Shown: positions 29,782 through 39,388, counted from the stretch's first letter. The stretch is DNA of 64,000 nucleotides from Ga0077555 sp033764055 (GCA_033764055.1 JANRJI010000155.1:28575-92574); one strand, 5' to 3'. Notes: generated from the letters alone by a model not told the origin. Made by a program: numbers and translations.

Positions 29782-30984
29782 ATGGATGAGGCGTCCAATC
29801 CCTATGCGCCCGGCGCTGGCACGAAGCCGCCCGAGTTGGCTGGGCGGGATAGCATCCTCAAGGATGCCCGCGTGACCATTCAGCGTGTGGGTGCGGGGCG
29901 CTCGTTCAAGAGTTTCATCTTCATCGGCCTGCGGGGTGTGGGTAAAACAGTGCTCTTGAACGAAGTGCAGAGGTTGGCGGAAGAGTCGGGCTGCAAAACC
30001 CTGCATGTCGAGGCGCATGACGGGAAAACGTTGCCACAGCTGCTCGTCCCGCCACTGAAGCATGTCTTGCTGTCCCTGGATGCCATGGCAAAGGCAACCG
30101 ACGCCACGCGTCGGGCACTCAGGGTGCTGCGCAGTTTCGTCTCGTCGGTGAAAGTGAAGCTCGGGGACATCGACATTGGCGTGGGGCTGCCTCCTGAAAA
30201 GGGCGCAGCAGACAGTGGCGATCTCGAGGCCGACCTGATTTCCCTGTTGTTGGCTGTCGGCGAAGCCGCGAAATCCCGCGACACGACGGTAGTCATCTCG
30301 ATTGATGAAATGCAATATTTGTCTGAGATAGAGCTCAGTGCGTTGATTATGGCCGTCCATCGGGTTGCCCAAAAATCTCTGCCAGTTCTCGTGGTAGGGG
30401 CGGGGCTGCCTCAACTCGTCGGTCAAATGGGGCAGTCGAAATCCTACGCCGAGCGCCTGTTCAACTTCCCGAAGGTCGGCCAACTCGAGCCGCAGGATGC
30501 CCGGGCAGCTCTGGCTGAGCCAGCAAACAAGGAAGGTGTACGTTATGAGCCGGCAGCGCTCGATGCGATCCTGGAAGTGACCGAGGGCTATCCATACTTT
30601 CTGCAAGAGTGGGGTTATCAGGCCTGGAACATTGCAGCTTGCTCGCCCATAAGCTTGCACGATGCAAAATCTGCAACCGACAGGGCAACTGCCAATCTCG
30701 ACCAGAGCTTCTTCCGCGTCCGTTTCGACAGGCTAACGCCGCGAGAGAAGGACTATCTTCGAGCCATGGCCGAGTTGGGCTCTGGTCCACATAGGTCTGG
30801 CGACATAGCGGAAAAGCTGGGGGTCATGGTCGAGTCGATTGCCCCGTTACGTAGCAATCTAATCAAGAAAGGTATGATCTTCAGCCCTCAGCATGGAGAC
30901 ACGGCATTTACCGTGCCCCTATTTGACCAGTACATGAAACGCGTTGTGCCGAAGATGCCGAAGCCGCGCACCAGGCGGAAGTAG
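29782..30984 (+). CDS. AAA ATPase with C-terminal winged helix
   Basis: A 400-residue P-loop ATPase of the AAA_16/Orc1-Cdc6-like group. It has Walker A GLRGVGKTVLL (about 49-59), Walker B VVISIDEMQYL (about 172-182), a sensor-1 segment LPVLVVGAGLPQL, and a C-terminal winged-helix domain (about 310-385: LTPREKDYLRAMAELG, SGDIAEKLG). It ends with a basic tail (KPRTRRK). The sequence is less GC-rich than the flanking formate dehydrogenase genes. It interrupts the expected beta-alpha gene order and ends 18 bases before the alpha gene. Similar stand-alone ATPases occur in mobile elements. Function is unknown. The stop is TAG. Confidence 0.85.
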   Translation: MDEASNPYAPGAGTKPPELAGRDSILKDARVTIQRVGAGRSFKSFIFIGLRGVGKTVLLNEVQRLAEESGCKTLHVEAHDGKTLPQLLVPPLKHVLLSLDAMAKATDATRRALRVLRSFVSSVKVKLGDIDIGVGLPPEKGAADSGDLEADLISLLLAVGEAAKSRDTTVVISIDEMQYLSEIELSALIMAVHRVAQKSLPVLVVGAGLPQLVGQMGQSKSYAERLFNFPKVGQLEPQDARAALAEPANKEGVRYEPAALDAILEVTEGYPYFLQEWGYQAWNIAACSPISLHDAKSATDRATANLDQSFFRVRFDRLTPREKDYLRAMAELGSGPHRSGDIAEKLGVMVESIAPLRSNLIKKGMIFSPQHGDTAFTVPLFDQYMKRVVPKMPKPRTRRK

Positions 30985-31002
30985 AAATCGACTGAGGGTA
31001 CC

Positions 31003-33783
31003 ATGACCACCAAGATCACCTTCACGCTCGACGGCCGCGAGGTCGAGGCGCGTCCCGGCGAGACGATCTGGCAGGCGGCCAAACGACAGGGCACGTCGAT
31101 CCCGCATCTGTGCTGGCACGATGCACCGGGCTATCGGGCCGACGGCAACTGCCGGGCCTGTGTGGTGGAGGTGGAGGGCGAGCGAGTGCTGGCGGCCTCC
31201 TGCCAGCGCAAGGTCGTGGCCGGCATGAAGGTCAAGACGGCGTCCGAGCGAGCGAGGAAGTCCCAGGAGATGGTGCTCGAGCTTCTCGTGGCCGACCAGC
31301 CGCCGCGCGCCGATGCGCATGATCCGAAGGCCAAGCTCTGGGCCTGGATCGACGAGATGGGCATCGCCGAGACGAGCCGGTTTCCGCGCGCTGAGAAGGC
31401 GGCCTCGGATACGACGCACGCCGCGATCTCGTTCAACGCCGACGCCTGCATCAACTGCGGGCTCTGCGTGCGCGCCTGCCGCGAGGTGCAGAACAACGAC
31501 GTGATCGGCATGGCCTATCGGGGGCACGGCTCCAAGGTCGTGTTCGACTTCGACAAGGGCATGGGCGAGAGCACGTGCGTCGCCTGCGGCGAGTGCGTGC
31601 AGGTGTGCCCGACGGGGGCGTTGATGGAAGCGGGGCTGCTCGACAAGGCGAGCCAGAAGCGCGTCGCCTTCGAGGATCGCAGCGTCGATACGCTCTGTCC
31701 GTATTGTGGCGTCGGCTGCCAGACGATCGTGCACGTCAAGGCCGACCGCATCCTCTACGTCGACGGTCGCGACGGGCCGGCCAACGAGAACAGGCTCTGT
31801 GTCAAGGGCCGCTTCGGCTTCGACTACATTCACCACCCGGATCGCCTGACCAGGCCGCTGGTCCGCCGTGAAGGCGTGGCCAAGGACGCCAACATGCAGC
31901 TCGCCCGTAGCGAGTGGCAGAAGGTGTTCCGCGAGGCGACGTGGGAGGAGGCGCTGTCACGCGCCGCGTCGGGCCTCAAGGCCGTGCACGCGAAGCAGGG
32001 CGCGAAGGGCATTGCCGGCTTCGGCTCGGCCAAGGGCTCCAACGAGGAGGCCTATCTCTTCCAGAAGCTGATTCGGCAGGGCTTCGGGACGAACAACGTC
32101 GACCACTGCACGCGGCTCTGCCACGCGTCGTCCGTTGCGGCGCTGATGGAGGGGCTCAACTCGGGCGCGGTGACGGCGCCGTTCACGGCAGCCAAGGATT
32201 CCGATTGCATCATCGTCATCGGTGCGCGGCCCGCCGAGAACCATCCGGTGGCGGCGACCTTCCTGAAGAATGCGGCACGTCGCGGCGCTAAGCTGATCGT
32301 CATGGACCCGCGCGGGCAGAACCAGGGCATTGCGCGCTATGCGAGCCACGTGCTGCAGTTCAAGCCGGGTCGCGACGTGGCGCTGCTCAATGCCATGCTG
32401 CATACGATCATCACCGAGGGGCTCGTCGACCAGCAGTACATCCAGGCGATGACCGAGGGCTACGATGCCTTGAAGGCGTCGATTCAGGCCTTCGCACCAG
32501 AGGCGATGGAGGAGATCTGCGGCATTCCTGCAGCGACCATCCGCGAGGTGGCGCGTCTCTATGCCCGCTCCGAGCGCTCGATCATCTTCTGGGGCATGGG
32601 CATCTCGCAGCACACGCACGGCACCGACAATGCCCGCTGCCTGATCGCCCTGGCGCTCACCACAGGCCAGACCGGCCGGCCCGGCACGGGTCTGCATCCC
32701 CTGCGCGGCCAGAACAACGTGCAAGGCGCCTCCGACGCCGGTCTCATTCCGATGGTGTTTCCGGATTATCGCAGCGTCGAGAACCCACAGATCCGCGGGG
32801 AGTACGAGGCGTTCTGGGGCACGACGCTCGATCCGAGGCGCGGGCTCACCGTCGTCGAGATCATGAACGCGATCCACGCCGACGAGATCCGCGGCATGTA
32901 CATCATGGGCGAGAACCCCGCGATGTCGGACCCCGATGTGCAGCACGCCCGCGAGGCGCTGGCCCATCTCGAGCATCTCGTTGTCCAGGACATCTTCCTC
33001 ACCGAGACGGCCTGGCACGCCGACGTTGTGCTGCCCGCCTCGGCGCATGCCGAGAAATGGGGCACGTTCACCAACACCAACCGGCAGGTTCAGATCGGCC
33101 GTCCGGTCGTGCCGCCACCCGGCGAGGCGCGCCAGGACTGGCAGGTCATTCAGGAGATCGCTCAGCGCGTTGGGCTGCCATGGGCCTATTCCGACGTCTC
33201 CGAGGTGTTCGGCGAGATGACCAAGGTGATGCCATCGCTCCGGAACATCACGTGGCAGCGGCTCCTCGCCGAGGATGCCGTGACCTATCCCTGCGACGCG
33301 CCCGACAAGCCCGGCAACGAGATCATCTTCGCGCAGTCGTTCCCGACGGCATCGGGCCGCGCCAAGATCGTGCCGACCGAGCTGCGTCCCCCCGACGAGC
33401 TCCCCGACGCCGAGTATCCCATGGTGCTGACGACGGGCCGCATGCTCGAGCACTGGCATACGGGATCGATGACCCGACGGGCCGGGATTCTCGATCTGCT
33501 CGAGCCGGAGGCGATCGTCGGCATGAACCCGCGCGAGATCGAGCGGATGGGGATTGCGCCGGGCGAGAAGGTCACCGTCACCACGCGGCGCGGATCGATC
33601 ACGCTCAGGGTGCGCGCCGACCGCGACGTGGCCGAGGGCATGCTGTTCATCCCCTTCGCCTTCGCCGAGGCCCCCGCCAACATGCTGACCAACCCGCAGC
33701 TCGACCCCTTCGGGAAGATCCCCGAGTTCAAGTTCTCAGCGGCTCGGGTGGAGAAGGCGGCGCAGGCGGAGGCGGCGGAGTAG
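31003..33783 (+). CDS. fdh1A: Formate dehydrogenase alpha subunit (Mo/W-bis-MGD, NAD-linked)
   Basis: A 926-residue catalytic subunit oxidising formate to CO2 in the cytoplasm. An N-terminal [2Fe-2S] domain (first 80 residues; CWHDAPGYRADGNCRAC and a later Cys) is followed by two [4Fe-4S] clusters (CINCGLCVRAC, CVACGECVQVC) and a further [4Fe-4S] motif opening the molybdopterin domain (CPYCGVGC). The metal ligand is probably the Cys of HCTRLCHASSV. The C-terminal MGD-binding domain has LTTGRMLEHWHTGSMTRR. There is no selenocysteine codon and no Tat signal, as in the soluble FDH1 enzymes. Mo versus W cannot be told. The stop is TAG. Confidence 0.95.
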   Translation: MTTKITFTLDGREVEARPGETIWQAAKRQGTSIPHLCWHDAPGYRADGNCRACVVEVEGERVLAASCQRKVVAGMKVKTASERARKSQEMVLELLVADQPPRADAHDPKAKLWAWIDEMGIAETSRFPRAEKAASDTTHAAISFNADACINCGLCVRACREVQNNDVIGMAYRGHGSKVVFDFDKGMGESTCVACGECVQVCPTGALMEAGLLDKASQKRVAFEDRSVDTLCPYCGVGCQTIVHVKADRILYVDGRDGPANENRLCVKGRFGFDYIHHPDRLTRPLVRREGVAKDANMQLARSEWQKVFREATWEEALSRAASGLKAVHAKQGAKGIAGFGSAKGSNEEAYLFQKLIRQGFGTNNVDHCTRLCHASSVAALMEGLNSGAVTAPFTAAKDSDCIIVIGARPAENHPVAATFLKNAARRGAKLIVMDPRGQNQGIARYASHVLQFKPGRDVALLNAMLHTIITEGLVDQQYIQAMTEGYDALKASIQAFAPEAMEEICGIPAATIREVARLYARSERSIIFWGMGISQHTHGTDNARCLIALALTTGQTGRPGTGLHPLRGQNNVQGASDAGLIPMVFPDYRSVENPQIRGEYEAFWGTTLDPRRGLTVVEIMNAIHADEIRGMYIMGENPAMSDPDVQHAREALAHLEHLVVQDIFLTETAWHADVVLPASAHAEKWGTFTNTNRQVQIGRPVVPPPGEARQDWQVIQEIAQRVGLPWAYSDVSEVFGEMTKVMPSLRNITWQRLLAEDAVTYPCDAPDKPGNEIIFAQSFPTASGRAKIVPTELRPPDELPDAEYPMVLTTGRMLEHWHTGSMTRRAGILDLLEPEAIVGMNPREIERMGIAPGEKVTVTTRRGSITLRVRADRDVAEGMLFIPFAFAEAPANMLTNPQLDPFGKIPEFKFSAARVEKAAQAEAAE

Positions 33784-33792
33784 TGGGTGGCA

Positions 33793-34725
33793 ATGGGGAA
33801 GCGATCGAGTGGCGAGCAGTTAACTTTTATCGAAATGCTTCGACAAGAAGCAGGCACGAAGCACGCGATTGTTGAAACGCTTCTCGACTCGACATGGCCC
33901 TATCATGAAGGTGCGGCTGCGCAGTTAAATCAGATGTGGGATTTATTCTCCATGTACTCAGATCGGGAGTACATTAGAGAATTCTGTGCTAGTCCACACG
34001 CCAGATACTGGGAGATGTATTTGGCCTGCGCATTCGCAGATCATCCTCTCTTGGCACCCAAGCCAGGGCCCGATCTAGGCATTCAGGGTATTTGGCGAAC
34101 CATTTGGATTGAAGCCGTGACCCCAAGTGCCGGAGCGAAAGGCAATGCTAACGCCGTGCCATATCCAATTGATGGTGAAGCAAGCTATGTACCCACAGAT
34201 CTGATCACCTTGCGATTTACATCGGCGTTCAAGGAAAAGCATCAAAAATATTCGGAATACCGCGACAAACACATAGTCGCGAGCCATGATCCATGCATTG
34301 TTGCGATCTCCAGCCAAGATCTCCCTTGGCATCCAGACTTCATGAGCTTTCTTTCCTCCTTGTTCCCGATTGGCCCCCTGAGCGTAAATGTGAAACTCGA
34401 CGCGGCGCGCAGGATCGTTTCCACCACTCCACACTATCCCTACAGGCCAGGCCTATCAAAAGCTAGCGGGTCATGGATCGATACCATGGTATTCATGAAT
34501 TCTGACGCCTCACAGATCAGCGGTGTTATTTTTTGCCGACCGCAATTTTTTCGCGATATTAGCGAATTGAGGAAATCACTGTTTTATGTGCACAACCCCT
34601 TTGCAGTGAACCCCATAAGGGTAGGCGGCCTCGGGGTCGGATGCGAAGTTACAGTTGAGGAGGAAGGTGGTCATTGGCAATTTTACGCCCATGACGAGTT
34701 AGGACGTAGCCCACTTCGAGTGTAA
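33793..34725 (+). CDS. AT-rich ORFan of unknown function
   Basis: A 310-residue protein from the ATG at 33793 (an in-frame GTG lies two codons earlier). There are no signal peptide, membrane helices or recognised motif. Aromatic-rich patches (HARYWEMYLACAF, IWRTIWIEAV, SWIDTMVFMN) suggest a globular soluble protein. Codon use (TTT, ATT, AAA, TCA) and AT content are unlike the neighbours, indicating acquisition. It starts 9 bases after the formate dehydrogenase alpha stop with only a weak ribosome-binding site. With the AAA ATPase on the other side, two atypical genes flank the alpha subunit gene. Confidence 0.7.
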   Translation: MGKRSSGEQLTFIEMLRQEAGTKHAIVETLLDSTWPYHEGAAAQLNQMWDLFSMYSDREYIREFCASPHARYWEMYLACAFADHPLLAPKPGPDLGIQGIWRTIWIEAVTPSAGAKGNANAVPYPIDGEASYVPTDLITLRFTSAFKEKHQKYSEYRDKHIVASHDPCIVAISSQDLPWHPDFMSFLSSLFPIGPLSVNVKLDAARRIVSTTPHYPYRPGLSKASGSWIDTMVFMNSDASQISGVIFCRPQFFRDISELRKSLFYVHNPFAVNPIRVGGLGVGCEVTVEEEGGHWQFYAHDELGRSPLRV

Positions 34726-34798
34726 ACTTGCTGTCGCAAATACTGATGATATGCTTTCGTCGAGCATTAACACTCCCTACGGCAGCTGGAGCCCACCC

Positions 34799-35977
34799 AT
34801 GAAAATCAAGCGCATCGTCGACCTGCATGCGGACGCGGGATGGCGCGTCTTCTCGTTCCTCAAGATCGAGACGGACGCCGGCATCGTCGGCTGGTCGGAG
34901 TACAACGAGAGCTACGGCTCGAAGGGGCTGACCGGCGTCATCATGAAGCTGGCCGAGACGCTGATCGGGCAGGACCCGCGGCCGGTCGAGCGGATCATCT
35001 CCAAGCTCTACGCCATGACGCGGCAGGCGCCGGGAGGCATGATCCAGCAGGCGCTGGCGGCAATAGAGAATGCGCTCGTCGATGTGAAGGCGAAGGGGCT
35101 CGGCGTGCCCGTCGCTGAGATGCTGGGCGGGCCGGTCCGCGACAAGCTCCGCCTCTACTGGTCGCACTGCGGCAGCTACCGCTTGAATCACGCTGACAAG
35201 ATGGGGCTTCCGCCGCTGCGCAATCTCGACGACGTGCGCAGGCTTGGCGAGCATGTGCGCGAGCGTGGCTTCACGGCGCTCAAGACCAACATTTTCCTGT
35301 TCGACGAGGCGCAGCCGCAGATGTACATGCCGGGCTTCGGGCGAACGCCGGGCGGCCCCGAGCTCAACCCGTCGCTCGCGGTGGAGAAGGCGCTCGACAA
35401 GCAGCTCGCCGCCTTCCGCGAGGGGACGGGCGACGACGTCGAGTTCCTGCTCGACCTCAATTTCAACTACAAAACCGAGGGCTACATCCGGCTGGTGCGG
35501 TCGCTCGAGCATAAGGGCCACAGCTTGATGTGGGTGGAGATCGACAGCTTCGATCCGCGCGCGCTGGCGCTGATCCGCCGCTCGATCAACACGCCGCTCG
35601 CCTCCTGCGAGAGCCTGTTCGGGCGCCGCCAGTTCAAGGACTACCTCGAGCAGGGCTCGATGGACGTCGGCATCGTCGACCTGCCCTGGAACGGCATCCT
35701 CGAGTCGATGAAGATCGCGTCGATGGCCGAGGCCTACGAGACGAACTGCGCGCCGCACAACTTCTATGGCCACATGTCGACGCTGATGAGCGCCCACTTC
35801 TGCGCCGCGATCCCCAATTTCCGCATCATGGAGATCGACATCGACGACGTGCCCTGGAAGGATGACCTCGTCACCGAGCCGCCGAGGATCGAGAACGGCC
35901 ACCTGATCCTACCGACGAAGCCCGGCTGGGGCGCGGACGTGAACGAGGACGCCGTCAGGCGCCATCCGCCGAAGTAA
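34799..35977 (+). CDS. Mandelate racemase/muconate lactonizing enzyme family protein 1
   Basis: A 392-residue enolase-superfamily enzyme. The N-terminal capping domain (KIKRIVDLHADAGWRVFSFLKIETDAGIVGWSE) is followed by a TIM barrel with metal ligands D in LLDLNFNY, E in WVEIDSFDP and E in SCESLFG, and a late-barrel histidine in NCAPHNFYGH. The catalytic Lys is probably in ALKTNIF. This set fits acid-sugar dehydratases or racemases. GGAG lies 8 bases before ATG 34799. The substrate is not predictable from position, since it lies between an ORFan and a MalY-like gene. A second member of the superfamily is at 59182. Confidence 0.88.
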   Translation: MKIKRIVDLHADAGWRVFSFLKIETDAGIVGWSEYNESYGSKGLTGVIMKLAETLIGQDPRPVERIISKLYAMTRQAPGGMIQQALAAIENALVDVKAKGLGVPVAEMLGGPVRDKLRLYWSHCGSYRLNHADKMGLPPLRNLDDVRRLGEHVRERGFTALKTNIFLFDEAQPQMYMPGFGRTPGGPELNPSLAVEKALDKQLAAFREGTGDDVEFLLDLNFNYKTEGYIRLVRSLEHKGHSLMWVEIDSFDPRALALIRRSINTPLASCESLFGRRQFKDYLEQGSMDVGIVDLPWNGILESMKIASMAEAYETNCAPHNFYGHMSTLMSAHFCAAIPNFRIMEIDIDDVPWKDDLVTEPPRIENGHLILPTKPGWGADVNEDAVRRHPPK

Positions 35978-36110
35978 CGCGGCCCACTGCATGGAGCGGG
36001 CCAGTCCGAGCGCGATGGGAAGGGGCGGGTCCAAAGCGCACCTTTCCGTCGGCGGCCCTCCAGCTTAACATCCCTCGCCTTCCATCCCTTCAGCGCGGAG
36101 CCTCTGCCAC

Positions 36111-37289
36111 ATGTTCGACTTCGACCGGATCATCCAGCGTCGCGGCACGCACTCGTCGAAGTGGGACAACATGGCGAAGCTGTCGGGTATTACCGCCCCC
36201 GACGGCATCCCGATGTGGGTCGCCGATATGGATTTTCAGGCGCCCCCGGGTGTGACCGAGGCTTTGCGTGCAGAGGTCGAGCGCGGCACGCACGGCTATT
36301 ATGCCGACACCGGGACCTGGGCCATGGCCTGCGCCGACTGGGTGGGCAGGCGCCACGGCCTCATGATCGACCCGGGCTGGGTGACGCCGACGCCGGGCAT
36401 CGTCTCCGGCCTCGGCCTCATTCTGCAGGCGGTGACCGAGCCCGGCGACGAGGTCGTCGTTTTCCCGCCGGCCTATCACGCGTTCCGACGCATCATCACG
36501 GCCAACGACCGGCGCATCCACGACTGCGAGCTCGTCCAGCAGAGCGGCCGCTACGTCATGGACCTCGACCGGTTGAAGGCCGGTTTGACCCCGCGCACGA
36601 AGATCGTCTTCCTGTGCAGCCCGCACAACCCGGGCGGCACCTGCTGGTCGCCAGCGGAGCTGAAGGCGCTCGCGGCTCTCTGCATCGAGCGCGACCTGAT
36701 CCTCGTCTCGGACGAGATCCATTGCGATCTCGTCTTCCCTGGCGCGAAGCACACGCAGACGCTGGTCGCGGCGCCCGAGGTGGCCGACCGGCTGATCACC
36801 TGCGTGGCAGCCACCAAGACGTTCAACCTCGCGGGCGCGCACGTCGGTGCATGCGTCACATCCAATGCCGCGATGAAAAAGCAGATCGATGCGCGCTGCG
36901 TGGCGGTGGGCGTCGCCTCCTACAACCTTTTCGGCATGGTCGCGACCGAAGCCGGCTGGAGGACGGGCGAGGCGTGGCTCGACGCCCTGCTGCCATACCT
37001 GCAGTGCAACCGCGACCGTCTCGCTGCCCACATCGAGAAGGCGGCACCCGGGGCTCGCGCGATGCGGCTGGACGCAACCTATCTCGGCTGGGTGGATTTC
37101 CGCGGGACCGGCCTCGCGCCCGACGATGTCGCCGCGCGCGTGGCAAAGAAGGCTCGCATCTTCGCGAGCCCAGGCCAGCAGTTCGGTCCGGGCGGCGAGG
37201 GCTGGCTCCGCTTCAATTTCGCCACACCGAGGCCGATCCTGGAAGAGGCGCTCACCCGGCTGGACGAGGCCTTCAAGGATGTGCGCTGA
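36111..37289 (+). CDS. MalY/PatB-type aminotransferase, cystathionine beta-lyase like
   Basis: A 392-residue fold-type I PLP enzyme. It shows MWVADMDF (MalY/PatB signature), HGYYADTG, SPHNPGG, the PLP-phenol aspartate in LVSDEIHCDL and the Schiff-base lysine in VAATKTFNLAG, with the C-terminal arginine in GWLRFNFATPR. Such enzymes cleave C-S bonds of cystathionine and related substrates. MalY itself also modulates a regulator in E. coli, but nothing here suggests that. Length is normal. GGAG lies 11 bases upstream. It is followed by an interrupted VOC gene. Confidence 0.92.
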   Translation: MFDFDRIIQRRGTHSSKWDNMAKLSGITAPDGIPMWVADMDFQAPPGVTEALRAEVERGTHGYYADTGTWAMACADWVGRRHGLMIDPGWVTPTPGIVSGLGLILQAVTEPGDEVVVFPPAYHAFRRIITANDRRIHDCELVQQSGRYVMDLDRLKAGLTPRTKIVFLCSPHNPGGTCWSPAELKALAALCIERDLILVSDEIHCDLVFPGAKHTQTLVAAPEVADRLITCVAATKTFNLAGAHVGACVTSNAAMKKQIDARCVAVGVASYNLFGMVATEAGWRTGEAWLDALLPYLQCNRDRLAAHIEKAAPGARAMRLDATYLGWVDFRGTGLAPDDVAARVAKKARIFASPGQQFGPGGEGWLRFNFATPRPILEEALTRLDEAFKDVR

Positions 37290-37342
37290 CGCATCGGCGT
37301 CACGGGCACATGGCACGGAATCAGGGTCAGAGGAGATTTCAC

Positions 37343-37729
37343 ATGATCGGCTATGTGACTGTCGGCACCAACGACCTCGACAAGGCGCGCGCCTATTACC
37401 TGGCGCTTCTGTCCCCCCTCGGCGCCACGGAGCTGATGCGCTTCGAGACCGGCGCCACGATTATCGGGCCGAGCTTCCAGCAGCCGAGCGTATGCGTGCT
37501 CTAGCCCTTCGATGGGAAAGCTGCAACCGTCGGCAATGGTACGATGGTGGCCTTTGCGGCAGGCTCGCGCGCCAACGTCGATGCGATCCACGCCAAAGCA
37601 CTGGCGCTCGGGGGAAGCGACGAGGGCAAGCCGGGGCTGCGTGGTCCGGATGGTCCCCAGGCGTTCTATGGCGCCTATTTCCGCGACCTCGACGGCAACA
37701 AGCTCTGTGCGTTTCACGTGGGAACGTAG
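37343..37729 (+). pseudogene. VOC (glyoxalase/bleomycin-resistance) family gene interrupted by TAG
   Basis: The frame from ATG 37343 (AGGAG 7 bases upstream) encodes MIGYVTVGTNDLDKARAYY, the start of a VOC metalloenzyme-fold protein, and runs to TAG at 37502 (codon 54). After that codon the same frame continues with PFDGKAATVGNGTMVAF, VDAIHAKALALGG and FYGAYFRDLDGNKLCAFHV, the C-terminal half of the domain, ending in TAG at 37727. Homologues commonly have lysine before PFDG/PYDG, so AAG to TAG is the simplest change. As sequenced, only a 53-residue fragment would be made unless the codon is read through or the base is wrong. Confidence 0.85.
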
Positions 37730-37834
37730 CGGGAGCCGAGAGCGAGGGCGTCGGCGTCGCGCTATGGGCTTCGGACCCTTTGCAATAGCTGCGACTGGTG
37801 CGATATCGAGGCGATCGAGAATGCGGAGATTCGC

Positions 37835-38071
37835 ATGCTGACCGCCGTCCTCAGCGCCCAGCCGCTGCCGCCCATGGTGCAGGCCGTCGTCGTGCTTGGC
37901 GTCGGCATTTTCTCGACGCTGCTGGGATTTGGCCTCATTCCGGCCGGGCTCGACCAGAAGAAGGCTGCGGCCTGGCGCAAGCGCTATGCCGGAAACTTTC
38001 GCATCGGCGGCCCGCTGGTGATCGTGGTCGGGCTCGTTCTGCTGGCCAGGGCGTGGCTCTGGCCGCTCTGA
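37835..38071 (+). CDS. Small membrane protein, two helices
   Basis: A 78-residue protein with two hydrophobic segments (about residues 14-36 and 57-77) joined by a basic loop (DQKKAAAWRKRYAGNFR), giving an N-out/C-out or hairpin inner-membrane topology. GGAG lies 7 bases before the ATG. The family is not recognised. It stands between the interrupted VOC gene and the GST gene on the same strand. Confidence 0.6.
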   Translation: MLTAVLSAQPLPPMVQAVVVLGVGIFSTLLGFGLIPAGLDQKKAAAWRKRYAGNFRIGGPLVIVVGLVLLARAWLWPL

Positions 38072-38177
38072 CGATAATGCCATAAGAAGTTGTGGTCCGG
38101 GAGGCTCCGCTTCCCGGGGCCGCGCGGTTCCCGCTCGCGCAGCCACATCCATGGCACGACTCCACCGGATTACGCCC

Positions 38178-38813
38178 ATGTACACGCTCCTCTCCGCGAC
38201 CCCGTCGCCCTACGCGCGCAAGGTCCGAATCGCGCTGATCGAGAAGGGCATCCCCTTCGCGCTCAAGACCGAGGTGCCGTGGGACAACACCACCGAGACG
38301 CCGCGCTACAACCCGCTGGAGAAACTGCCCGTGCTGATCACGGAGAGTGGTGAGAGCGTCTACGAGAGCCGGTTCATCCTCGAGTGGCTCGAGGCGCGGC
38401 ACCCGATGCCGCCGATGCTGCCGGACGATGTCGATGGCCGCCTTGCCGCCCGGCAGATGGAGGTGCTGGCAGACGGCGTGTGCGATGCGTTCGTGCTGCA
38501 TTTCTTCGAGCGCCATCGCGAGCCCGGCAAGCAGAGCCACGAATGGCTCGCCCGGCAGCGCCGCAAGATCGATGGCGGACTGAAGGAGATCGCACGCCGC
38601 ATCGGCGATCGCGAGTATGCGGTCGGGGATCGGTTTGGACTGGCCGATATCGCTGCCGCGACGGTGGCCGCATATCTGGCGGTTCGCTACGCAGAGTTGG
38701 ACTGGAGATCGGCGTTCCCGAACCTCGCCGCCTATTCTGATCGCATGGAGCTGCGCCCCTCGCTCGCGGCGACCAAGCCGGTGCCGCAGAAGATCAGCGA
38801 CAAGGTGGTTTGA
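38178..38813 (+). CDS. Glutathione S-transferase family protein
   Basis: A 211-residue GST. The thioredoxin-like N-terminal domain (MYTLLSATPSPYARKVRIALIEKGIPFALK, the cis-proline in KLPVLI and the glutathione gamma-glutamyl contact in ESVYESRFILEWLE) is followed by an all-helical C-terminal domain (about 90-205, with GDRFGLADIAAATVAAYL). A serine or tyrosine near SPYARK would be the catalytic residue. The start at 38178 is preferred by homology; an ATG nine codons upstream is possible. The substrate is unknown. Confidence 0.9.
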   Translation: MYTLLSATPSPYARKVRIALIEKGIPFALKTEVPWDNTTETPRYNPLEKLPVLITESGESVYESRFILEWLEARHPMPPMLPDDVDGRLAARQMEVLADGVCDAFVLHFFERHREPGKQSHEWLARQRRKIDGGLKEIARRIGDREYAVGDRFGLADIAAATVAAYLAVRYAELDWRSAFPNLAAYSDRMELRPSLAATKPVPQKISDKVV

Positions 38814-38954
38814 GCCGCGCCACAAGCCCGGCCGTTACGGGACTGACGGGAGGCTCGGAGCCGAGCTGCCAGCCAGTTGGGATCCCAAGCCATACGACGA
38901 GCCCCAGGCGGAATGTGACTCCCAACGGAATGGATGCTAGCGCCATTCGTTCTG

Positions 38955-39254
38955 CTATTTGCGTAGCTTTCCCATCAAGGCGGGAAAGGCGAACAGCACC
39001 ACTCCCGTGAGGACGAAAGCTGCCGCAATGGCCGAAAGGGGCTCCGGGATCAGTATCAGCGTACCGTGGACGATCCACGTTGCAGCGGTGCAAATGACAG
39101 CGACCAGAATCAAAGCGGCCGCCGTGGCTGCGGCCTCGCTGGCCCAGAACGTGCCCACGACCGCCGTCTGGCAGCGCCGTGCCAAAAACAGCAGCAGCAT
39201 CGAGCCACCTGCGGTGATGGCAAGGCCGAGTGCCATATATTCCAGTGCTTGCAT
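38955..39254 (-). CDS. Small membrane protein, three helices
   Basis: A 99-residue protein composed almost entirely of three or four hydrophobic segments (about 4-22, 30-50 and 56-92), ending in a basic KLRK tail. GGAGG precedes ATG 39254, which defines the start. The frame is open further upstream without coding character. The family is not recognised. It converges with the GST gene. Confidence 0.65.
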   Translation of the reverse strand: MQALEYMALGLAITAGGSMLLLFLARRCQTAVVGTFWASEAAATAAALILVAVICTAATWIVHGTLILIPEPLSAIAAAFVLTGVVLFAFPALMGKLRK

Positions 39255-39388
39255 CGTGCACCCCTCCGGACGCGTGGCGTCGGGGGAATGACAGCACTCA
39301 CGGGTATTGGAAAAAACGAAACTTCCCTTCCGCATCCGTAAATATCGCGTAGTCGCCGGCATCGTTGGATCGCGGACTGAGTTCGAGG

